DNA of 64,000 bases from NCBI GenBank assembly GCA_965204235.1, contig OZ241979.1, positions 1,550,001-1,614,000 of the forward strand. Reading direction: 5' to 3'. The DNA is from JAJDTQ01 sp965204235. GTDB taxonomy: Bacteria > Desulfobacterota > Binatia > UBA9968 > JAJDTQ01. The translations under genes were made by a program, and so were the position numbers. This document shows, one piece after another, positions 57,962-64,000 of this stretch; position 1 is the first letter of the stretch, and each line of letters opens with the position of its first letter. The notes beneath the pieces are model-generated. The model was given only the letters and a program-made list of their open reading frames with translations. It was not told the DNA's origin and made no database searches.

Positions 57962-59165
57962 GGTACATCAGGGCGACTGCCTGGACATATTGCGCAGATG
58001 CTCGGAAGCCACGGTTGACCTGGTTTACCTGGATCCGCCGTTCTTCACCCAAAGGAAACAGCGCTTGACCACCCGCGACCGTACCAGGGAGTTTTGTTTC
58101 GAGGATCGCTGGGAGTCGATTTCACACTACGCCGCCTACTTGCATGACCGTGTGGCGGAAATGCGCAGGGTCCTCAAGTCAACAGGTTCCATCTTCTTTC
58201 ATTGCGACCGTACCGCCTCCCACGTGGCGCGGTTCGTTCTTGACGATGTGTTCGGGGCCAGGAATTTTCAGTCGGAGATCATTTGGAATTACCGACGGTG
58301 GTCGAATTCGTCACGGAAGCTGCTTCCTACCCATCAGACGATCCTTTTCTACTCCAAGACTCCTGATTTCAAGTTCAACACGATTTTGACTGACTATTCC
58401 CCGACCACCAACGTGGATCAGATTTTGCAGCGACGCAGCAGGGACGGAGCCAACAAGTCCGTGTATGCCCGAGATGGAGACGGCCAGGTAGTGTTTGCAG
58501 GCAGCAAGCGCGGCGTTCCGCTTGGCGACGTATGGGAAATTCCCTTCCTGAACCCAAAAGCGAAGGAGAGGACCGGATACCCCACGCAGAAACCCGCATT
58601 GCTGCTCGAACGGATCATCCGCCTGTCCACCGATGAGAGCGACAGGGTACTCGACCCGTTCTGCGGTAGCGGAACGACCCTCGTGGCAGCCCGTTTGCTT
58701 GGCAGATCGGCCATGGGAATCGACGTGTCCGCGGAGGCCGTCGAGCTTACCCGTCGCAGGCTGAGGGACCCGGTAAAAACCCAGTCCGATGTCTTGAAGA
58801 ACGGCGTAGAGTCCTACCGCAATTCGGATGGAGACGCCCTTGCGGTGCTCAACGGCATCGCCTGCACGCCGGTGCAACGCAATAACGGGATCGACGCACT
58901 GCTCGAGGAAACGTATGCCGGAGCACCAATCCCGGTTCGAGTCCAGAGGCATGGCGAGACGCTGAGCACTGCCGTCAATGCCTTGCTCAAGGCGGCAAGG
59001 GCAAGGCGGGCCGCGCGCATGATCGTCGTCGCTACCGAAGATCAACCCGCGCTGCTGGAGACGGAAACACCTCCGGAAGTGCTGGTAGTCGCATCGGCGG
59101 GGCTTGCCATCACAAGAGTCATCGAGAACAAGGGAGAGGAGGCGAAGGCGCTCAAAAAGCGATAA
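57951..59165 (+). CDS. Site-specific DNA methyltransferase (beta-class, N6-adenine/N4-cytosine)
   Basis: 404 residues. Catalytic motif IV DLVYLDPPFF (DPPF at 28-31) precedes SAM-binding motif I LDPFCGSGTTLVAARLLG (DPFCGSGTT at 235-243), the beta-class order. A target-recognition region with WNYRRWSNSSRKLLPTHQTI lies between them. The last 120 residues are an additional domain without known motif. GAGG four bases before the ATG supports this start within the end of the endonuclease gene. It should protect host DNA from the cognate enzyme. Confidence 0.9.
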   Translation: MHAEVHQGDCLDILRRCSEATVDLVYLDPPFFTQRKQRLTTRDRTREFCFEDRWESISHYAAYLHDRVAEMRRVLKSTGSIFFHCDRTASHVARFVLDDVFGARNFQSEIIWNYRRWSNSSRKLLPTHQTILFYSKTPDFKFNTILTDYSPTTNVDQILQRRSRDGANKSVYARDGDGQVVFAGSKRGVPLGDVWEIPFLNPKAKERTGYPTQKPALLLERIIRLSTDESDRVLDPFCGSGTTLVAARLLGRSAMGIDVSAEAVELTRRRLRDPVKTQSDVLKNGVESYRNSDGDALAVLNGIACTPVQRNNGIDALLEETYAGAPIPVRVQRHGETLSTAVNALLKAARARRAARMIVVATEDQPALLETETPPEVLVVASAGLAITRVIENKGEEAKALKKR

Positions 59166-59266
59166 TGACAAGGAGATCGGACCGATCGGAAATTGGACCT
59201 GCGCGTCGGCGTCATTTTTTATCCCATTGGTCGCGTGTGGGCAACGCAACTCTATAGGAGGTAAGA

Positions 59267-60355
59267 ATGTCGAGCGTTCATCGCAGACCGAATCTATTCT
59301 GCTACGCCACGAAGGAACTGTCGCTAGACGCGATGGTGTGCTGGCTGTTGGCTTGGGCCAGACGCAAGCAAGAGACAATGGATAAAGCGCTACATGCCTG
59401 TGGCTTGCAGATGGTCAAGGCATTGCTCGGCAAGCACCGCGTGAAACTGGACGACGTCACCGCCGTAGAGTTGTCGAAACAGGATCACGGCATCGACGTG
59501 CTCGCCCGCGTCAACCACAGGCACGTCCTTCTGATCGAGGACAAGACGAAGACAAGGCACCACAGCAACCAGTTGCAAAGGTATCCTAAGTACGTCCGTG
59601 ATAGACAGACGAGGTTCAGGGATGTCTCGGCCGACTGCATCTACCCTATCTACCTCAAGACGGGTAATTACCAACGGGGGGAACGTGTGTACGTCGAAAA
59701 GACGCCTCTTGAATCCATTTCTCGCCCCTATAAGTTCTTCGACCGGCGCGACATTCTCGCTGTACTCGACGACTACGCCGGCTCGAATGCGATCCTCGTA
59801 GATTATCGAGACTACCTGCGGAAACTGGAGAATGATACCGAAAGCTATGCCAGTTGCCGTAGCGGCGGCAAAGCCAACTGGTCATGGGCCTCATGGGAGG
59901 GGATCTACAGGCGCCTTGAGGAAAAGCTGATACAAGACCGCGATAATATGGACGTCTGGGGCTACGTGCCCAAGGGCAACTTCCTCGGCTTCTGGTGGAA
60001 CTATCTCCTCGTGAACGGGTATAAGGATGTGCAGGCCTTCCTGCAACTCGAAGTGCAACCCGATGAGGAAAAGATGAACTTGTGCTTCAGGATCAAGGTA
60101 AATGGTAAGGACGGGGTAACCAAGCGACAGCTCCGAGAGGAGTGCAGCAAGAGGTTACTCAATGTGGGCGGATCGCTTGTCCGCAGGCCGAAGCATATGG
60201 GGACGGGCGACACCATGACGGTGGCGCTTTGGGCAGGGGAGTGGCTTGCCTTCGACGGCAATGGCAAATTCGATTTCAACAAGACAGCCAAGAACCTGCA
60301 AGCCACCGAATGTGTTCTGAGGAAAGCATTCAAAAACTGGAAGCTACCCAATTGA
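59267..60355 (+). CDS. PD-(D/E)XK nuclease-superfamily protein (PDDEXK_4-like) beside the R-M genes
   Basis: 362 residues. The nuclease core is Asp77 and Glu91-Asp-Lys93 in GIDVLARVNHRHVLLIEDKT, followed by KTRHHSNQLQRYPKYVRD, the PDDEXK_4 pattern. The rest is uncharacterised and includes WGYVPKGNFLGFWWNYLLVN. It has its own excellent AGGAGG and a 101-base gap from the methyltransferase, so it may be separately expressed. Likely a further DNA-targeting component or an independent defence nuclease. A palindromic GATCGGACCGATC lies in the gap at about 59175-59190. Confidence 0.72.
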   Translation: MSSVHRRPNLFCYATKELSLDAMVCWLLAWARRKQETMDKALHACGLQMVKALLGKHRVKLDDVTAVELSKQDHGIDVLARVNHRHVLLIEDKTKTRHHSNQLQRYPKYVRDRQTRFRDVSADCIYPIYLKTGNYQRGERVYVEKTPLESISRPYKFFDRRDILAVLDDYAGSNAILVDYRDYLRKLENDTESYASCRSGGKANWSWASWEGIYRRLEEKLIQDRDNMDVWGYVPKGNFLGFWWNYLLVNGYKDVQAFLQLEVQPDEEKMNLCFRIKVNGKDGVTKRQLREECSKRLLNVGGSLVRRPKHMGTGDTMTVALWAGEWLAFDGNGKFDFNKTAKNLQATECVLRKAFKNWKLPN

Positions 60356-60441
60356 CTTGGGAAATTAGGCTCTTCAGGATTTCGTGTGGGTATTACGAAG
60401 AACTCCGGTTCGGTACAAACCGGGAACATGGTTTACGGAAT

Positions 60442-60496
60442 GGACCGGGGATACGGGCTCGGGGATAGCTCCGGCGCAGGATCCCCGACCCGGTCC
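60442..60496. terminator. Long hairpin between convergent genes
   Basis: GGACCGGG (60442-60449) pairs with CCCGGTCC (60489-60496), and TCGGGGAT (60459-60466) with ATCCCCGA (60481-60488). This gives 16 paired positions with a 9-base bulge on one side. It lies in the 143-base convergent gap and could terminate both transcripts. There is no clear T-run. Confidence 0.45.
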
Positions 60497-60498
60497 TC

Positions 60499-61395
60499 TC
60501 AGAACTCCATCAGGTCCTCGGCGATGAGCACCTCGCCCGAGAAGTGCTTCCTCACCTCTTCGGCCCAGGGCTCGTAGCCGCCATCGCCCACGCGCCGCGT
60601 GAGGTGGGACATCACCACCGTCTTGACCCCGGCCTGGGTGGCGAGCTGGCCGATGAGCTCCAGGTTCATGTGCCCCTGGGTCGCCTGCCGCATGATGCCT
60701 TCCCGTTCCGCGGGGGTCATGGCCTGCCAGCGGCCGTCCTCCATCATCGCCTGCCTGCGTTCGTCGCACGAGGAGGTCTCGGTGACCAGCAGGTCCGCCC
60801 CCTTCGCCAGCGCGGCCACCGCGGCGCTGGGTCCCGTATCGCCGGTAAACACGATCACGCGGTCCGGGGTCTCGAAGCGGTAGGAGTAGGACTTGTAGCG
60901 CCCGGCGTGGCCGCCCCGGTGGAAGCTGAAGTGGGTGTTCTCCACCGCGGCCACCCGGACGTTGTCGTCTCCATAGACCTCCCCGACGCCCACGTCGTGG
61001 CCGAAGAAGACCTTGTCCAGAGGCACGCTCCGGCCGCCGTCGGCGATCCGTATGTCGGCGCTGAAGCTGCCGTACCGGACCGCAGCCTCTACCAGCTCAC
61101 CGGTCCGGGGCGGGCCATAGACGTGGATGGGTTCCGTGCGCTGGCCGTCCCAGGCCAGGGACATGAGCGTGCCGAGGCCGGCGGTGTGGTCGTCGTGGTG
61201 GTGGGTGAGGAAGACGGTTCCGACCCGGCGCACGTCCGCACCGGCCCTGGCCATGCGCCGCGCCACGCCGTCGCCGGCGTCCACCACGTAATACGTCCCG
61301 TTGACGGTCAGGAGGTTGGACGACTGGGCCCGACGCGGGGTCAACGACGGCCCGGCCGCGGTGCCCAGGGTGATCAACGAAGACCGTGTTCTCAC
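60499..61395 (-). CDS. Metallo-beta-lactamase-fold hydrolase (RNase Z/arylsulfatase-like)
   Basis: 298 residues. The metal motif VFLTHHHDDHTAGLGT has His65, His67, Asp69 and His70, and later ligands are in VENTHFSFHRGGH, VFTGDTGPSAAV and VMSHLTRRV. The N-terminus SLITLGTAAGPSLTPRRAQS is typical of the RNase Z/AtsA group (GTxxG-P). Probably a cytosolic hydrolase of a phosphodiester, sulfate ester or related bond. GTG start 61395 is preceded by GGAGGGG; the frame upstream runs through the tRNA gene and is not coding. Confidence 0.84.
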   Translation of the reverse strand: MRTRSSLITLGTAAGPSLTPRRAQSSNLLTVNGTYYVVDAGDGVARRMARAGADVRRVGTVFLTHHHDDHTAGLGTLMSLAWDGQRTEPIHVYGPPRTGELVEAAVRYGSFSADIRIADGGRSVPLDKVFFGHDVGVGEVYGDDNVRVAAVENTHFSFHRGGHAGRYKSYSYRFETPDRVIVFTGDTGPSAAVAALAKGADLLVTETSSCDERRQAMMEDGRWQAMTPAEREGIMRQATQGHMNLELIGQLATQAGVKTVVMSHLTRRVGDGGYEPWAEEVRKHFSGEVLIAEDLMEF

Positions 61396-61440
61396 GTTCC
61401 CCTCCGTTTGTCCGGACCGAGCCCGTCTCCGCCGCAAACG

Positions 61441-61476
61441 ACGAGACCCCGATGGGTTGGCCCCTCGGGGTCTCGT
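61441..61476 (-). terminator. Terminator downstream of tRNA-Asn
   Basis: ACGAGACCCCG (61441-61451) pairs perfectly with CGGGGTCTCGT (61466-61476) around a 14-base loop. On the minus strand it lies about 40 bases after the tRNA 3' end and is followed by TCGTTTG. It fits an intrinsic terminator for the tRNA. Confidence 0.65.
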
Positions 61477-61514
61477 GTCCGGCAACCAGCCGCAAGATGC
61501 AACGATCGATTCAG

Positions 61515-61590
<76 letters not shown>

Positions 61591-61887
61591 ACAGGAGGAC
61601 TTTTCTAACACAGGCCCGCCCCGATGTCCAAGAGCTGCGAATCCACGGGTCCGCCGCCCGCGCCTGCATACGGCGTCCACAACCCGTCCCCTGCGCTCCC
61701 TCCTCCATCGACCCCGCGCGTCATCTCGTCCACACGCCTCGCCACTGCCTCCATGGCCCCTTCCCACATGGGCCAGGAACAAGGGGAGCAACGCTCGATT
61801 AAAGGTAGTGGAAAGGGTATGAAGTTTCGATGCAACCGGCCGATGGCGCCTCGACACGCCGGGCGCACTCCCGGATGGCGTAGGACC

Positions 61888-63138
61888 ATGCAACCGCAAT
61901 CGGGGGAACCCCCGGCAAGAAAGCGTCCACGGGCCGCGGACCCGGCCCGGAGGATCTCGAAGCCCGCGGGGCGGCGTGCGCGCGCCGCGGGCCTGCTCGC
62001 GTGGCTCGCGCTGCTCGGCGCGGGCGCGGCGGTCTTCGCCGCGGACCGGAACTTCTCGCAGTATCCCGGCTTCGCGGAGTACTTTGCGGCGAACCCGCCG
62101 GCCGGGGCTGCGGACGAAGACGACCGGGCGCTGGCCCGCCGCCACGCACCGCGCTTCCACCTGCCCGAGGGGCACGAGGGTCCCATCGACTTCTACCGCG
62201 ACTACATCGCCCACGGCTACCTGGTGACCGGCGGCGGCGTCCGCGTCGAGAACCCCGGCCCCGCGGAGATGAACCGGCACCGAGACGACCCCCGGGCGGA
62301 GTTCGTGCACGTGCCGGGCGGCGCGCCGCCGCACCCCCTGGCGTACGCCGCGGTGGAGCGCACCGACCTGTGGGCGCCCCGGAAAAGCGGGGAGGCGGCC
62401 GAGGAGTTCGTGGTCGTCACGTACCACCTGACGTTCCGGGTGAGCGGCCTGCCTGCGGGGTTGTCCCCGGCTCTGGCCATCCCGTTGGGCCTGGTGGCGG
62501 ACCTGGACGACTGGCACCAGCTCGACCACTACACCGCGGCGTTCGTGGTGCTGGACGCCGACGAACGCCCCGCGGCCCTTACCCTGCAGCAGCACAACTA
62601 CCTGCGCACCTACCTGGTGGGAGAAGCGGTGGAGCTCGGTCCCGACGGACGCTTCGACATCGACGTGGCCATCCGCTCCAACGAGCTCTACCCGCACGCG
62701 CCGACGCGAACGTCACGGCGCGCGGTGCGGTCCCTGGACTTCGACGCCAGGGCGTTCATGATGGGGTTCGGCGAGCGGCCCATGATGTCCGCGGACGACA
62801 TCACCGACCCCGTTCGCACGGTGGATTACGAGCTCGGGTTCCTGCCCGGCGCCGACGCGTTCTATTCGTTCCACGGCTACCTCGGCGAGCGCCGCACCCT
62901 GCCCGGACGCGACGGTCCGCCCGGCGCGCGCTACAACACCCTGCCGGCGCTCAAGCCGCTGCCGGCCCAGGTCCTCGACGGCTACTGGCGCGAGGGCAAC
63001 GCCGGCGACTGGGAGCGGTACCGCCGGAGCCGCGAGGACGGCGCCGGACCCGCGGGCTTCGCCCGGGCCCAGGCCGCGGTCTTCCACCACAACCTGGCCT
63101 GCCTGCGCCAGGGCCGCAGGGGCTGTGCGTTGCAGTAG
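61888..63138 (+). CDS. Hypothetical secreted or membrane-anchored protein
   Basis: 416 residues if started at 61888 (MQPQSGEPPARKRPRAADPA). A basic N-terminus is followed by one hydrophobic segment AAGLLAWLALLGAGAAVFAA, a signal peptide or anchor. The remainder has HAPRFHLPEGHEGPIDFYRD, LGLVADLDDWHQLDHYTAAF and a long charged C-terminus. The DDWHQLDHYTAAFVVLD and QQHNY words recall Vps62/DUF946-like proteins, but this is a weak visual likeness. Function not recognised. The frame is open back to 61624, but that stretch is not protein-like. The 297 bases between the tRNA and this start show no other feature. Confidence 0.55.
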   Translation: MQPQSGEPPARKRPRAADPARRISKPAGRRARAAGLLAWLALLGAGAAVFAADRNFSQYPGFAEYFAANPPAGAADEDDRALARRHAPRFHLPEGHEGPIDFYRDYIAHGYLVTGGGVRVENPGPAEMNRHRDDPRAEFVHVPGGAPPHPLAYAAVERTDLWAPRKSGEAAEEFVVVTYHLTFRVSGLPAGLSPALAIPLGLVADLDDWHQLDHYTAAFVVLDADERPAALTLQQHNYLRTYLVGEAVELGPDGRFDIDVAIRSNELYPHAPTRTSRRAVRSLDFDARAFMMGFGERPMMSADDITDPVRTVDYELGFLPGADAFYSFHGYLGERRTLPGRDGPPGARYNTLPALKPLPAQVLDGYWREGNAGDWERYRRSREDGAGPAGFARAQAAVFHHNLACLRQGRRGCALQ

Positions 63139-63236
63139 CGCGGGCGGGCGAACCGCGGCTACGCCTGCTCAGCTTCGGTTAGCGATGCCGTCCAATGGCG
63201 AGCGGGCTTGACGCTCGCCAGCCAGACCAGGAACGG

Positions 63237-64000
63237 CTACCTTCCCACTTCTTGTCGAACTTCCAGTCCATTCGCTTCAAGGAAGGCCTCAACGGTGTTG
63301 AAGGCGTTCAAGAAAAGCGGACTGCCTGAGAACGATAGCGGACTCACCGGGCCGATGGTCATGAACGAGTACTGACGGCTCGCAGCGTCGAAGGCCGAGT
63401 GCGGGTCACGGAACAACTGGTACAGGTCGAGCGCCGTACCGGATGAACCGACGAGTTGCCGGAGAGACTGGAACTCCTGCCCGAGACCCAGGCCGAAGCC
63501 AAAGAAGAAGATACGAAGCTGTTGCAGGATCTCGGGATGAAGGCTCGACAGCGTCTGGCTGATGAAGAGCCAGCCCAAACCGTACTTCCGTGTGGTCCGC
63601 GCCGCGTCGATCAGAACCGACCGCACGCCGCGTGCCGCTTCGTCCTCCCGTGGAAGTTGACGAGGCGCCAAGCGGTGGGCCTCGTCGATGACCACCAAAG
63701 CGTTGAGGCTCTGGTCTTCCTTGTAGAACCTCTCCGCATTCCGTTCCAATCCGTCGAGCAGCCGCTTGATGACCAGGGACTGGATCTTGTCGTTCCATAA
63801 GATCCCCTGAGCCTGTTCCCTCGACAGGTCAATCACGAGGATCGGCCGGGTCGGTCTGTCCGTTGCAAGCAGCCATCGAAGCGCATTGTCCACACTCCTT
63901 GCGCTTTTGCGATCCTCCCGGAACAACTCGGCCACGGGAACCCAGTGTTGGTCGTAGAATTCTTCCGGATCGGCATCCTGTAGGGCCTCGTTGAACCGTG
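63237..64000 (-). CDS. HerA/FtsK-like ATPase (DUF87 type), 5' part outside the window
   Basis: At least 254 C-terminal residues; the frame stays open to the window end (…DADPEEFYDQHWVPVAELFR) so the start lies outside. Walker B LNALVVIDEAHRLAPRQLP, the sensor region YGLGWLFISQTLSSLHPEIL and QLRIFFFGFG belong to HerA-type hexameric translocases. Such ATPases work with NurA nuclease or as parts of multi-gene defence systems (with Sir2, DUF4297 or nuclease partners). The lower GC and position beside a tRNA and restriction-modification genes suggest a defence island continuing to the right. Confidence 0.75.
   Translation of the reverse strand, partial: RFNEALQDADPEEFYDQHWVPVAELFREDRKSARSVDNALRWLLATDRPTRPILVIDLSREQAQGILWNDKIQSLVIKRLLDGLERNAERFYKEDQSLNALVVIDEAHRLAPRQLPREDEAARGVRSVLIDAARTTRKYGLGWLFISQTLSSLHPEILQQLRIFFFGFGLGLGQEFQSLRQLVGSSGTALDLYQLFRDPHSAFDAASRQYSFMTIGPVSPLSFSGSPLFLNAFNTVEAFLEANGLEVRQEVGR

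Noticed and set aside
61624..61887. N-terminal extension of the hypothetical secreted protein to 61624
   Set aside because: The extra 88 residues are Pro/Ser/Arg-rich and unlike protein; the later Met gives a sensible signal sequence.

Overview
The window is high-GC bacterial DNA with tightly packed genes. It looks like the chromosome of an uncultured environmental lineage. The complete nuo operon with a fused nuoCD, the many orphan solute-binding proteins, bicupins, luciferase-like oxidoreductases and CoA transferases, and a dispersed intergenic repeat would fit a Tectomicrobia-, Rokubacteria- or deltaproteobacteria-like organism. That placement is an inference from gene content only; no ribosomal RNA or marker tree is available.

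Layout. (1) 1-10.4 kb, minus strand: a partial arylsulfotransferase-like gene, an amidase, a TAXI-type binding protein, an ADP-forming acyl-CoA synthetase, a three-gene cassette of unknown function (5.5-7.4 kb), formyl-CoA transferase and a ThDP lyase. (2) 10.5-17.4 kb, minus strand: a defence-type island of lower GC with a nuclease-methylase fusion, a deoxyribosyltransferase-like protein and an SNF2 helicase. (3) 17.5-32.2 kb, minus strand: the full respiratory complex I operon nuoABCDEFGHIJKLMN behind a good sigma70-like promoter. (4) 32.4-33.9 kb, plus strand: a glutathione-S-transferase-like gene with an in-frame TGA exactly at the catalytic Cys position and a SECIS-like hairpin, followed by larE. 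(5) 34-43 kb: a Bug-type binding protein, two bicupins, a GT2-GtrA glycosyltransferase, oligopeptidase B and a large membrane protein. (6) 43-50 kb, plus strand: a catabolic operon (two luciferase-like oxidoreductases, an alpha/beta hydrolase and a three-subunit molybdenum hydroxylase) behind a near-consensus promoter and a long structured leader. (7) 50-64 kb: sfsA, a ParA-HEPN pair, a hydrolase/M20/ornithine-cyclodeaminase group, a bicupin, an ApaLI-like restriction-modification locus with an extra PD-(D/E)XK gene, a beta-lactamase-fold hydrolase, tRNA-Asn, a hypothetical secreted protein and a partial HerA-like ATPase.

How it works together. Complex I supplies respiration, and the small operons look like scavenging of organic acids, amides and aromatic or heterocyclic compounds. 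Five separate defence-like loci are interspersed with these housekeeping and catabolic genes. The strongest candidate for something new is the putative selenoprotein at 32467-33030. The structured leader at 43.1-43.3 kb and the cassette at 5.5-7.4 kb come next.
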